From: Metaphire vulgaris
Lineage: Eukaryota > Annelida > Clitellata > Crassiclitellata > Megascolecidae
DNA: 64,000 nucleotides
Reading direction: 5' to 3'
Assembly (NCBI GenBank): GCA_018105865.1
Contig: JACLAT010000043.1
Span: 1-64,000, forward strand
Position numbers and translations under genes: made by a program. Position 1 is the stretch's first letter, and every line of letters begins with the position of its first letter. This document shows positions 21,874-31,865 of the stretch, piece after piece. The notes under the pieces are model-generated. The model made no database searches. It was given only the letters and a program-made list of their open reading frames with translations, and was not told the DNA's origin.

Positions 21874-24800
21874 AACGTAGTATCATGTCTCTGTTTAACG
21901 CGTCCTACCTTCTAGCCTGGTTTTCGCTATGTGACCCCGCTGCAATTACTGCATTTGGAATTCGAAAGAAAACTTAAATGACTCCGTTGGGATATAAGCT
22001 TATTACTGCAGGTGTACACCTAACGTCGTGCATTTTGACCAAGGGGTTGAAAAATATTTACAATAGAACAGGATGATATCGGTTTGATTTATTCACCCTG
22101 TATATTCAATTACTCACATCACAATGGCCTCGCTCGTCGTCCCCTTCGTCGTCCGTGGCGCACATCATGTTATCCGAGAAAGGTTCATGTGGATTAAGAC
22201 GCGCTTCGCACTCAGAGTTCTTCGAGATGTTCAATCGTATGTAGCAAAGAACGAAAGATTCTTTTTTTTCTACATTAACAAAAAGGAAAATTCGCTTCTT
22301 ATTATTACAGTAAATTAAAAAATCTATTTGCAATAAAGTGGAAGGGCAGACATTGGCATCATAAGTTCATAACCATCTTTAAGTCGTTGCTATGGAATCG
22401 AAGCTAATCAGAGAAGTAGCTTGGGTTGATGACAACCCAAGCTACCTCTCTGATAATATTCGGGTTGCAGGACCATTAAGTCATAAATATTGTATAAGGT
22501 AAGTTTAGTGCTGGTTCCTCGAGCCCCTACAAATCGCCGGGCCTTTGGGCATTTGCCCCTGCCTACTTCTTTCGGCGGACCTGGTATCATATTGTAGAGA
22601 AATCACAAATAGGCTAAATAAAAGACCGATAATACAATCCTATTAAGTCTGAGGCCCCGTCATAATAATAATCACGAGAGAACATGTTTAATATTCTATA
22701 GAACACGAGGTTTAATTATTTGATAGATGGCGCTAGTAGTCCATTAGATATAAGGAAAAAACCGGGTGAATTTTAGACACCTTAGTTTTAGTGACCATTG
22801 GGATCTGTAAAAGGAGGTCCGATGGTACCGACGAGTTGAGGTTAAGAGCGGATCCAAGCGGTACCAGCGATACCAGCTAAGAAGAGAAGACGGTGTCAGC
22901 GGCAGATTAGGAGCGGTACCGGAGACCCAGCTGAAGAGAGCTAGCGTTACCAGATGGGTGAAGTAGGACGGTACCAACAGTGGTACGAGTTGAGGAAGAT
23001 TAGGTGGTAACAGCGGTACCAACAGTTAAAGAGAAGTGGTACCGGCGGTGCCAAGAGTGAATAGTGTATGGTACCAGAGTGGAGGAGTGCACGGTAAAGG
23101 CTACCGTGATAAAACCTCGTTATTCCGCGGATTTACCGCGGTAACGGGGCAAAAACCTGTAATTTTAGCAAAATTTTAATGGGGATGTTAAAAATATGGC
23201 GGCAGTACCGCGGTAACGGGAACAGAGCTGACGGTAGTATCTCTGATGCGGTATGATAAATGCCGTAAATACCGCGAAAATGGGGACGATAAAGCTCGTA
23301 GATCATGGATCTCCATTATTCTCTGTTTCTGGTTTCGCGGTTTTCCTTATCAGTTCGATGTTGTTTTTAGTTCTTGTTTCTCTTAGACTGTCTGTATACT
23401 TTATTATTTGCCTTCCTCTCGCTCTTTTCCCGATATGGTTCCTACTATAGCTAAATTTTCCAATCCGTCTTTTCTAATTAGCTGTTCTAAAATTTCAATC
23501 AGTTGCTTTCTTATGGTTTTTAGCTACTTTCTTTTTACACCAAATTTGTTAGTAGGCCTACTTCCTCGTTGATTATTTTTCTGCCCATACAATTTGTTCA
23601 TACGCCTGAGAAACCACATCTCTGCAGCTTGCAGTTTTCCTTCTGTTGTTTTTTGTCAAAGTCCATGTTTCTGATCCGTATATCAAAACTGTCCAAACAT
23701 AGCTTTGAAGGATTCTAAGTCGCGTGTTGTTGTAATATGTTTATAATTCTATATGCGAGGATCTGCTTAAATTGCGTGAAGGTTGTCTTCGCCATTCCTA
23801 TTCTGGTTTCAACGTCCTTTTCACTCCTTCCATCGCTGGTGAAAATGCATCCTAGATATTTGAATTGTGTTACCTGATTTATTTCTATCTCCCTGTATTG
23901 TAGTCCCCACCTTGGGATTTTTTTTGTTATAACCATACAATACGTCTCGTTTGTATTAATTACGAGTTCTTTCTTTTCACTCTCGTCTGTCACTCTGTCT
24001 AATAACCTTTGTAATTTTCCTTCCAGGTCTGCCATTATTATGGTGTCACCTACATATCGTAGGTTATTTGCATTATTTTCTCCTATCTTTCCCCATTCTA
24101 ATCCTTCTATTTCTTGCAAAACCTCGCCCCCGCATTCGCTGTAAAAGTGTGGTGACAAACCACATAAACCACATCCCTGTCTTGTTCCTTTTAAAATGTG
24201 TATCCATTTTCCTATTTTTTCTTCAGCCCTTATCGCTGCTTCTTGATTTCACTACATACAGTATATTGCAATATTCCCATGTCCTTCCCATTAAGTTCTA
24301 TGTTGTCCAGACACCTGAACAGTTCTTCGCGTCTTACGCTATCAAATGCTTTCCCGTAATCTGTGAAGCATAGGTACAAATACTTTTGCATCTCTATTAT
24401 CTTACGCTAATTTTGTTCTTCAATTTCAGCAACGCTATGTCGTTAATTATGCAGTATCATTATCCCTAAAGCCATCAGCAATGAAGTAACTAGAGATTCT
24501 TGGCATTTGCGGTTTCATAAACTGTGCTAGGTATGATAGCTGCATTAGATATAGACAATAATAGAGAAGTGATGATATTCTTCGCTAAGTTATGAAAAAG
24601 TCAATGACTCCATTCTTAGATTTCTGCAAAGCTCAAACTCTACAGAAAACTACATGTTCGCATTTTCTAGAACACGTATTCTTAAACTCTGGCGTCAAAT
24701 ATTATGCCTATTCGTTTAAAACAATACAAAAGCAGATGCACTGAATATGTTTGCCTTACTTCGAAGTACGCCCCATCCAGCCACTGCGCATGGCCTATAG

Positions 24801-27107
24801 GCGTACGTCTTTCTCGTGTCCGGAGCACATATTGGTCGTACATATTCTGATATACTAATTTGCTTCTTCATCCTCAACAACGCTATGTCGTTAACTACGC
24901 CAGTTGCATTCGCCCTATAGATATCAGCAATGAAGTAACGAGAAATTCTGTGGAATTTGCGGTGTTCATTTTGGCTTTCATCTTCCGACACATTGTGTTC
25001 TCCGACGACGACGAGTGTCTCATTTTTCCTAAACAAACAGATATAATGGAACAGTTTTCCACTGATGCCATGCAGCTTGGAAGGTCTAAATTAGAAATAA
25101 GTTGGTGAATAAAAATAGACTGTCTGATATCTCGAAATAGATACATTGTCTGATCGATAATAGCGAATAAAGAATGTAGTCGCCTTTCTTCCAGTTCAAT
25201 AATTTTAGCTCCAAATGGAATGAACAGATTATATCAGATTGTGGAATGGAGCACGAAATGCCCATTCCAATCTATTCTGTCTAAAAGTCTATTCTGTATC
25301 CATGATCAAATGACAAAGAGTGCTGAAACAATACTTATTGAAGAAAAAGAATTGTACGATGGCGATGACAGTTATGATAATGACGACGATGACTCGATGA
25401 TGATTCATACCACCTAAATCTCAGTTTAAAAAATAATCTCAATTTTAAAAATAATGGTTAGACGTTATTTTAATTAAGCCAGAGAGCTAGATACTACAAG
25501 CGCCATATAGCAATGGCGCATCACTGCATAATTTAAGACGAACATGTGCTCCATTACCATGTACTTTTGGTAGTATTAATGCAGTGAGCAGCTGTCAAGA
25601 CCCATCTTTCACTGATGATAGTCGCTCCGCATAAGATAAATGACCGGGATCTTGTTTTCACCAGTCCTGCCTTAATTAAAGTGCATTCAAAACAGACGGT
25701 GAACTATGCATACATAATGCATTATGCATTTGTTCAAGCAATGCCTTAAGCTGAAATTTGTCAAAAATGTATGCATTTCAATCGAATCCAACAGAAGCTA
25801 CAAATTGGCTGACTATCACTCAGACAAGAACATGGGCATATTTTAAAAACCCAACCCAACCCATCACCCTTAAAACCCAACCCACGAAAACAGCTGGGTA
25901 ACTTGACCCGACCCAACCCACATATAAAAATTTCTTAAACAGTATTTGAGCGAAATAAATTCTAATTGTCTGAAGGTTGGATCTATGAACGACTAAAATT
26001 TATTAAAACGTCATTTCCTTTATCAATAATCATAGTGAAAATTAGATTATCTTGAGTTAGGACTTTTATAGTGTTCTAAATATTTATATCTTTATGTAGG
26101 CCTATAGAAGCAATTTTTATCATAAAAATCGAGAACAGAATCATATAAAGTAGTCCTATAGTCAAAAGTTTGGATTTCATAACGTTGTAGACGGCTTAAA
26201 TGCCGAAAACAGTACATATGACATTCAGTGTTTTTTGCAGACCCGATCGGGGGAAATTTTCACAAAAAAATCACAAAATAACCCCAAAATCCCAGCATTA
26301 CCACAAATGTTTCCATTGAACTGTGTATCTTCCCCTCCAGCCAAGTCAATCCTATCAAAGGCCTGGGATCTGGATAAAACACTGTGACGGCATTCTAATT
26401 GGAAAACCTACGACCGCTGTTTTGAATCGTGCTTGTCTTCGCTAATGTTGTTCTTCCTGGGTGGCCATGACATACATTTATTATTCTGAATAGCTTCCCT
26501 AAGTTTTCCAGTGTTAAGTGCAATATTGCAATTGGGTTGTAAAAGAGTTATAATCGAAACTCAACAACAATATGAACCAAAGCAAACAAATAATTCTTAT
26601 TTCTTATTTTATACGATCTTTGACGATTTTATTATTTTTAAATCCGCTACAAAATGTATAGTTTCCGTTTGTACTAATATTTCTGTTGTTAATTACATTC
26701 GGTGTTATTATTTGGTCATAAAGTATAGTGAATTTTACCGACATAACTAGGGAAAGATTTCCTTACTGCCCACGGAAACTCATGTCGCCGAGCTTTCTTG
26801 CCGCCGATAATTCCGAAAGGCTCCTGCGACGAAGTAAGTCCCTCTTGTTTACCAGCATCTGCATATGGACTGACACCACATTTGAGAGTGCCGTCTGTAT
26901 AAACATCCGGTCAACTAATTGATCTACTTCATCATTAACTACAACGGCACTACGATCATCATCAATATAGTCGTCGACATCATCGTCATCATGAAATAAT
27001 CGCCGTCGTGTCAGCAGTATCATCGTCAAATTCACTTCAAAATAATTGTCATCATATCCGCCATCATCATAGTCAGCATCTTCGCAGTGTGGTTAATCGT
27101 CGTTATC

Positions 27108-27157
<50 letters not shown>

Positions 27158-27600
27158 CATCATCACCGCCACCAGCAACATCATCATCGTGATCGTCATC
27201 AACTCATCACTGTAGTCATCTGAAATTGAATGTAATCATCTCCGTCTACTCACTGTACCAAACAGGAACATCGGCTGCAAAAGCACACAATATTGTTTCG
27301 TCAAGGATGAAGACCGCAATTAACAAAATTAATTATGGATATTAGAATGGATGACAAGTAAGCGATTACTAATAATTCATGCAAATATAGATAATCAAAT
27401 CCCAAATACTAAGCAGTTAAATGGTGAGGGTAAGTGTAACCTCACGAACCACGTTAATTTTTTTGTATTACATTATCAACTGACGGTTGATGCAAGTGAG
27501 CTCAGCATTCGAGTTTAATTAAGACTTGGCTGAATTTAAAACAAGCACAATGTTTACCTTCCAGTGCCACAATAAGAGCTGAGATGAAGACGATCTTCAT
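18294..27600 (-). CDS. Secreted trypsin-fold serine protease (seven exons)
   Basis: Exons in transcript order: 27600-27558, 27274-27254, 26894-26767, 25670-25558, 25028-24760, 22269-22118, 18458-18294. Total 891 nt, 296 residues, all junction phases consistent. Signal peptide MKIVFISALIVALEA, propeptide with LKCGVS (residue C27, expected to pair with C169, chymotrypsin C122), mature start IIGG at 50, LTAAHC (H93), NDIALL (D149), GWG, GDSGGP (S245). Mature length 247, normal for the S1A family. Secreted peptidase. Odd points: the residue before IIGG is Gly, not Arg/Lys; positions 189-190 read Gly-His; 215-216 read His-Asn; Cys201 is Val while Cys136 is kept. Substrate preference therefore cannot be called. 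The intact triad suggests an active enzyme with atypical specificity. Confidence 0.85.
18772..19216. other. Intron sequence, nothing recognised
   Basis: Open frames on both strands at 18772-19089 overlap and resemble no family. Treated as noncoding intron of the protease gene. Confidence 0.35.
19217..19530 (-). mobile_element. LINE fragment, region before the RT domain
   Basis: Translated in several frames the minus strand gives KEEYRKKCREVRKAARADK and KKYITQKHYNWHKRK, typical of the basic linker between endonuclease and RT in non-LTR elements. It abuts a plus-strand LINE fragment, so the two are inverted. Confidence 0.5.
19540..20510 (+). mobile_element. LINE ORF2 fragment (RT core and C-terminal domain)
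   Basis: Shows ARAEAAVKVSGVIGSYFKTD, RGTRQG and NNLCFADDVDLV (the FADD catalytic box), one stop, then a 211-codon frame at 19849-20484 with MFTYLGSLMTQD, LQTCVFSSMLYGCEAW and RKLRLFGHICRM … RGRPHRKWADDI. Order and motifs are typical of LINE ORF2 ends. A stop near 19801 and no 5' part mean it is dead. Confidence 0.85.
21298..21805 (+). mobile_element. LINE ORF2 C-terminal fragment
   Basis: Two overlapping frames (shift near 21500) give LKTNVRIYTSLVVPVLLYGS, WQKIEAFHTKAQRRIL, then RRRFGLFGHVAPLP and RPRGRPPTIWLHQI. This is the usual tail of RTE/Jockey-like ORF2. It ends at a (GAT)n tract, a common 3' tail. Confidence 0.8.
21812..21872 (+). repeat. (GAT)n microsatellite
   Basis: About 61 bp of (GAT)n with one interruption, directly after the LINE C-terminus; it may be its 3' tail. 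Confidence 0.9.
22118..22269 (-). CDS. Serine protease exon 6 (C168-C191 region)
   Basis: Acceptor TTAATGTAG, donor T|GTGAGT. Encodes RLNISKNSECEARLNP and SDNMMCATDDEGDD then ERGHCD. C168, C182 and C191 are present. The acidic loop before C191 is unusual; positions 189-190 are Gly-His. Confidence 0.8.
22407..22454. repeat. 48-bp palindrome (hairpin)
   Basis: ATCAGAGAAGTAGCTTGGGTTG pairs with CAACCCAAGCTACCTCTCTGAT around a short ATGA loop, with one mismatch. Could form a cruciform or be two MITE ends fused. Confidence 0.85.
22800..23090. repeat. Irregular GCGGTACC-rich repeat tract
   Basis: GGTACC or close variants occur about a dozen times within 290 bp, spaced by purine-rich GAAGAG and GTTGAGG phrases. 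No fixed unit length. Degenerate satellite or transposon subterminal array. Confidence 0.6.
23540..24405 (-). mobile_element. LINE ORF2 fragment (RT to C-terminal domain)
   Basis: The minus strand runs from YLCFTDYGKAFDSVRREELF (RT domain) through a GCGLSPHFYS-type turn, NNLRYVGDTIIMAD (degenerate Y.DD box, YVGD), VTQFKYLGCIFTSDG, to LIYGSETWTL and LQAAEMWFLRRM at the low end. Several shifts and stops. It truncates the pseudo-exon at 24407. Confidence 0.82.
24407..24515 (-). pseudogene. Decayed duplicate of the protease Asp-102 exon
   Basis: Minus-strand sequence matches 24877-24962 of the functional exon: RISSYFIAD against RISRYFIAD, then, after a one-base shift and stops, NDIALLKLKNKIS against NDIALLRMKKQIS. 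It sits in the next intron of the same gene, so it is a local exon duplication, later cut by the LINE. Confidence 0.75.
24760..25028 (-). CDS. Serine protease exon 5 (catalytic Asp)
   Basis: Acceptor CTGTTTGTTTAG, donor A|GTAAGG. Encodes NETLVVVGEHNVSEDE, SRYFIADIYRAN, NDIALLRM (D102), YVRPICAPD (C122) and YRPCAVAGWGVL (C136). Frame exactly continues exons 4 and 6. Confidence 0.87.
25100..25557. other. Protease intron, nothing recognised
   Basis: AT-rich; short open frames at 25220-25417 are not supported. Confidence 0.4.
25558..25670 (-). CDS. Serine protease exon 4 (catalytic His)
   Basis: Acceptor TTTAATTAAG, donor G|GTAATG. Encodes SFILCGATIISERWVLTAAH and C: C42, H57 and C58. Starts phase 0, ends phase 2. 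Confidence 0.87.
25671..26766. other. Protease intron, nothing clear
   Basis: AT-rich. 25845-25930 is rich in AACCCAACCC phrases, telomere-like in look but irregular. No coding signal. Confidence 0.4.
26767..26894 (-). CDS. Serine protease exon 3 (propeptide and IIGG start)
   Basis: Acceptor TTTATACAG, donor A|GTAAGG. Encodes GTLKCGVSPYADAGKQ … SSQEPFGIIGGKKARRHEFP and WA. The Cys in LKCGVS is the usual propeptide partner of C122. The bond before IIGG follows Gly. Confidence 0.82.
27107..27157 (+). repeat. (AAT)n microsatellite
   Basis: About 51 bp of (AAT)n inside a (CAT)-rich stretch in a protease intron. Confidence 0.9.
27254..27274 (-). CDS. Serine protease exon 2 (21-nt microexon)
   Basis: Strong acceptor TGTGCTTTTGCAG and donor A|GTGAGTAG. 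Encodes DVPVWY plus split codons, phase 1 at both ends, which lets exons 1 and 3 join in frame. Creates an N-G-T glycosylation site at the junction with exon 3. Confidence 0.65.
27558..27600 (-). CDS. Serine protease exon 1 (signal peptide)
   Basis: ATG followed by KIVFISALIVALE, a typical short signal sequence, donor G|GTAAAC in phase 1. It is the first ATG after an AT-rich upstream region. Confidence 0.75.
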
Positions 27601-28900
27601 GTTCTGATGCAGGTTCATTCTTCAAAGTCCTTCAAGTGAACGTCTAATAGGGCACAAATGATGCTTTTATAGCTTTCTGTCTCCATAGAGGAATATAAAA
27701 ATCGAGAAAGTTAAAATTAGTTGTTATGAAATAAATTATAGGCTAAACTGATAAAATGTGTAGCCCTTCTGCATAAATCTCGAACATCTTATCTTTGTGT
27801 GATCTTGGTATTTTCAAATACAGTAAATGCATGGCTTCGCTTTGCGATGTCAGAATAATTTGTGACTTTGTGTTCTGTTCTCAATCGTAGAATGTCAAGT
27901 GAATTTATGACATTTATCTAAAAACGACAATTGTCTATAGAAATTCAGATGTCCTTTTATTGTACCAGAATCAAAACATTATTGTATGTTGTGTTTGTTT
28001 ATAGACGCGTCCGAATCAAAGATTTTATAAGCAACCTCTAATTTAAAAAGCACAAATTGCATTAACAAAAGTAAAGCTGTATGTGTAAATGCAACTTGCC
28101 AATAAATTTGATAAATCCGAAGTCATGGATATGTTAGGCTATATTAAATGCTTATGTTAGTTGAACGTGTATTTTGTTTTATTATTTTACTTGGTATTAT
28201 TTCTGTGACGTCTGTCTCAGCCGTGTGCGAATGAAGTTGCTTATTGTCATGGGTTTTTAAGGAAATACTGTACAATGTACATAATACATTACTGATAAGT
28301 ATTTATTCTATTTATAAAAGGTGCATTCAAACTACTGTATATTGGCAATCCATGCAGCAAAAGTCAACAAGATTCGTTTGAAATCTACTCTAGAAGGCAA
28401 TTACAGTAGTTCGCTAGTGGATCTGACAGAGGAGAATATTAGCAATGCTCGAGTTGTGAGAAAATGAAAGGGGGGTCATGGCGAGCATGGTGTTTTAAGA
28501 ATTTACACTTTTGTCATTTTTGCATTTCTCTAGGGAGGGTCTGCAATTTTAAAGGGGGGCTGAACCCCCCAAACCCCCCAGCAATTCGAGCTCTGAATAT
28601 TAGACCTACAATAGAAAATGCACTCCTAACAGCTCTAGTTTCCTTAAAATTGAGAATGTTTTGGGTGACTAAACATTGAATTTATTTACTGGGCGTCACG
28701 AAGCTGCAGGTTTTGTGAGCAATTTTTGTTCCACAGGCAACCAGCCTAAATTTCTATGACCAGGTTCAATGTGAAATCAGTGAAAGTTTTGGTAATGATT
28801 GGAGTTCTGAATATCCTCTGAAACCGTAGTCCTGTAATATCGCTGAAGAAAGAATGTTGATAGTTATTATTATCACGACGATTTATATAGCGCTTTATCC
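27601..28900. other. Intergenic, upstream of the protease gene
   Basis: AT-rich and mostly unrecognised. 28464-28600 has GGGGGTCATGG and GGGGGGCTGAACCCCCC phrases like the MITE interiors elsewhere, so a decayed MITE is possible. No TATA element could be assigned with confidence. Confidence 0.35.
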
Positions 28901-28909
28901 AGAGATGTT

Positions 28910-29035
28910 AGTTCTTGGCCTTAGTCCTGGCCTTAACAACTCTTTACGGACCAGTTTCAAGTCCTTGATCCTGGTCCTGGCCTTGAGGGTTGAGTTCTTG
29001 GTCCTGGTCCTGGCGTTGAGGGCTGAGTCCTGTTA
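28910..29035 (+). repeat. Short minisatellite of GTCCTGGCCTTGAGGG type
   Basis: Five to six imperfect units around GTCCTGGCCTT(G/A)A in about 120 bp. Confidence 0.65.
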
Positions 29036-29407
29036 ACATATCTGGCTGTAACATAGTTAAAAACCAAAATCAAAAGCGCTTTGACAACGCTGACGTGTCA
29101 ATGAAGGTCGGAAGGTGGCGATGTTGAAAATGCACTCGGATGATAGAAGGCTCGCGCTGCCGTGAATAAATCAGGTGCGGAATCCTATAAAAGCAGTACT
29201 TCACGAGAAAACTGCGGCCACATTGACACGCCAACGAAGAACGGAAAATGATGTTAAGAGTCCGCGAGTTGGTAATAGTTCTCCGCTCGGTGAAATCCGC
29301 GGTTAATTCCGAAGAAGCGGTCTTCCGCAAGATATTTCCTCAGCGAAATCGGCAAATCCGACGAAGATGGAAGTTCTACTCGATTTAGAAGTTCTAGTCG
29401 ATTACAG

Positions 29408-29612
29408 TCACGTTGCCACGCAGCCACCATCTTAATGGCGGACTTTGGCGCAGTTACTCAACAGCGGCGGCGACCGACTTCAACCCTCCAGAACGACGTA
29501 GAAAAGTGGAAGACGACAAGAAACTCTACGAAGAATCGATAAATTCCGAGAACGGCGGCAATCCGTGGCACGTACAAACACGTGCTGGCCGCCATGACGG
29601 AATCATGGGTTT
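29408..29612 (+). other. Possible isolated exon of unknown gene
   Basis: After GATTACAG an open frame with coding-like codons reads LWRSYSTAAATDFNPPERRR then KVEDDKKLYEES and GNPWHVQTRAGRHDG, up to a weak donor G|GTTTAC. Basic and acidic residues are patterned like a real protein, perhaps with a mitochondrial-type start. No family or partner exon identified. Confidence 0.25.
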
Positions 29613-29619
29613 ACAGACA

Positions 29620-29760
29620 AATCGCCCCCAGCAACTCGTCCCCGGAAAAACTCGCTCCAGTAACTCGTCCCCGGTAAATCGCCCCCCCTTGAATAAAAGG
29701 TTTTGCGGAAAATTCGTCCCCAGCAACTCGCCCTCCCCCCCCCCATTCGCCAGCTCGCTA
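29620..29760 (-). repeat. Degenerate AACTCGTCCCC repeat array
   Basis: About nine imperfect copies of (A)ACTCG(C/T)CCCC(A/G)G. The same motif appears in reverse at 30080-30200, so the two arrays face each other and may be subterminal arrays of a roughly 600-bp element. Confidence 0.6.
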
Positions 29761-30079
29761 ACAAATGAAGACAAATCAAATCTCAGTTAAAATTTCAACA
29801 CCAATATAAATACGCAATTTTCTCGCTCGTTACGGGCACATCGAGCCGTTAAGAACTGGCTTAAACTGGTCTAGAACAGTAGGTCTAACTGCTGACACCA
29901 CAGACCATTACGGCTTTGCGTGTTTGAGGCCTGCTATATAAAAACGATGTACCTCAACCCCATCTAGAATCGGACGATCGTCGCTCTAGTTAAAGCTAAA
30001 GTTTAATATCAATTCTAATTATTAGGCTTAGTTGATGTTTAGAATGGCGGATTTTGTACAATCGCAAAAAGGAAAACGA

Positions 30080-30200
30080 AAGTTGGTTAGCGGGGGCGAG
30101 ATACTGGGGGCGAGATACTGGGGGCGAGTTACTAGGGCGAATTGTCTGGGGCGAGTTGTACCTGGGTACGAATTTACCGGGGCGAATTGTCCGTATCTCT
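30080..30200 (+). repeat. Degenerate GGGGCGAGTTACT repeat array
   Basis: Seven or more copies of GGGGCGA(G/A)(T/A)T, inverted relative to 29620-29760. Confidence 0.6.
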
Positions 30201-30379
30201 TCATCGGCACTCCCATGCTCCAACCAAAGTCCTCTCTGAATTAGTACCATAAAATATAAGTGCTACTGTGATGCATCTAATAAGTAATAAACACACAACC
30301 TGACAATGTTATTATAGTATACAATGATAAAGTCGGAATCTAAAGACTCATATGTTTCTCATTTAATTCAAGTGACGTT

Positions 30380-30990
30380 TGCTAAGTGCAACTCAGTCGT
30401 CTAGACTACGGCAACTCGACGCTTGCTGGCGTCTCCGGTCACCTGATTGCAAAACTGCAGTCAGTCCTAAACGCAGCTGCCCGTTTGATTTTTGCAGCTC
30501 GGAAATACGATCACGTGACGCCTTCTTTACGCGATCTACACTGGCTTCGTTTCCCGAAGAGGACCGATTTCAACCTCGCTACGTTGGCATTTAAATGTCT
30601 CAATGGATTGGCGCCGTCATATCTGGCAAACGCTTTCGGCCGCGTGTCTGATGTCAAAACTCGATGCCACCTGCGCTCGGTGTCTACGACTGACGTTCTC
30701 GTGCCTCGAGTACGGCGTTCAACGATCGGTGGCCGTGCTTTTCCGGTCGCTGCTGCTCGTGTCTGGAATGGACTTCCGCCTCACGTGAGGTCATCAACGA
30801 CGCTGGAGACATTTAAGAAGCACCTCAAAACCGAGCTATTTATTAGATGCTATGATGTAGTGTGACCACCTCTCTGTACAATTCATTTCTGTTTAATAAT
30901 GTTATTGTTACGTGCCCTTGCAGTCGTTAGACATTATGTCACGATAATCTTGTCGTTGTATAATAATAATATAATAATAATAATATTGAT
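30380..30990 (+). mobile_element. L2-like LINE C-terminus with (TAA)n tail
   Basis: The frame at 30386-30865 reads SRLDYGNSTLAGV, LQSVLNAAARLIFAARKYDH, LHWLRFP, CLNGLAPSYL, RAFPVAAARVWNGLPPHVR and TFKKHLKTELF, the standard C-terminal third of L2/CR1 ORF2. It is open for 159 codons and ends in (TAA)n, so relatively young. Confidence 0.88.
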
Positions 30991-31081
30991 TAGCCCCAAA
31001 CAGGAGGGCCCATCATTTGGGGGCCTTCTTTTGTTTCCTTGTCTAGAATTCTGGGAGAGCTGGGAGAGCTAGAAAGCTAGA

Positions 31082-31400
31082 TAGCTACTACTAGAAGGGG
31101 CCTCAAAATTTGGTGATGACCTTTTTTGCTTGTTTACAATTTTGGGAAAGCTAAGAAGGTATTCTGCGGTCCTCAAAATTGGTGATTACCTTTTTTCGCT
31201 TGTCAAAATTTTAATTGTTGGGAAGGCTAGGAGAGGCCTCGAAATTCCAACTGGCCTGGGCCTCCTTCAGCCTCTGAAGGGGCCTGCCCCCAAATGGAGA
31301 AATACACCCCACAACTTTTATCCTCGGATGACTTTTTTGCTTGTCGGACTTTTTGTGAGTCTCTATAACGTTTTTTTGCTTGTCAGCCTTTTTTGGTAGA
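31082..31400 (+). repeat. Imperfect tandem repeat with TTTTTTGCTTGT
   Basis: CCTCAAAATT(T)GGTGAT.ACCTTTTTTGCTTGT occurs at 31090 and 31169, with shorter copies at 31327 and 31369. The phrase is shared with 1490-1510. Confidence 0.6.
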
Positions 31401-31529
31401 GACTTCCAAATTTCGACACCCTAGATTTTCCCGACACCCACAAATTCACAATCCTACAATCCTAGAAATAAAAACACCCCAGATTTTTCCGACACTCCAC
31501 TCCAATTCACAATCCTAGAAATAACCCTG

Positions 31530-31865
31530 GTCTTCAGTCTCCTTAAAGGATCGAGCCTAGGTGGCAAGACCGATATCGTCAGCGTATTCAAACTTCCTAC
31601 TGATGGTATCCGGTAAGTCGTTTGTAGGCCTATAAACCTACAAATTGAATAACATAGGTGCTAGAACTGAACACTGTGTTAGACCGTTTCGCTGACGTCT
31701 CCAGGAGCTGACATCTTCTCCCAAGTGAACTCAGAGCCGTCTGTCAGAGATGAGTAATTCCACAAGTTGACAGAACCAGGGTGGCAAGTTGAGCGAGAGT
31801 TTGTACATTAAACCCGCAGGCCACACCGTATCGAAAGCTGCTGTCAAACCCAGAACGATGGTACC
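31530..31865 (-). mobile_element. Reverse-transcriptase fragment of a LINE
   Basis: The minus strand reads GLTAAFDTVWPAGL, NLPPWFCQLVELLISDRRL, then QCSVLAPMLFNL and FEYADDIGLA (YADD), with stops between. A Jockey/CR1-like RT relic. Confidence 0.7.

Larger units (their letters stand above)
20592..21943. mobile_element. Candidate DNA element with 32-bp inverted ends
   Basis: GCAGCGGCGTCATCTGGCG … CCAGGCTAG at 20592-20622 matches, in reverse, CTAGCCTGG … CCCCGCTGC at 21912-21943. The interior holds LINE C-terminal scraps (20745-20845, 21298-21805), so insertions are nested. No transposase or target duplication seen. Confidence 0.5.

Noticed and set aside
25845..25930. AACCCAACCC phrases as interstitial telomere
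   Set aside because: Units are irregular and do not follow TTAGGG/CCCTAA.
26767..26823. Protease exon 3 starting at GAGCCT after TCGCAG
   Set aside because: It would not match the phase of the exons upstream and would drop the propeptide Cys; the longer exon to 26894 fits both.
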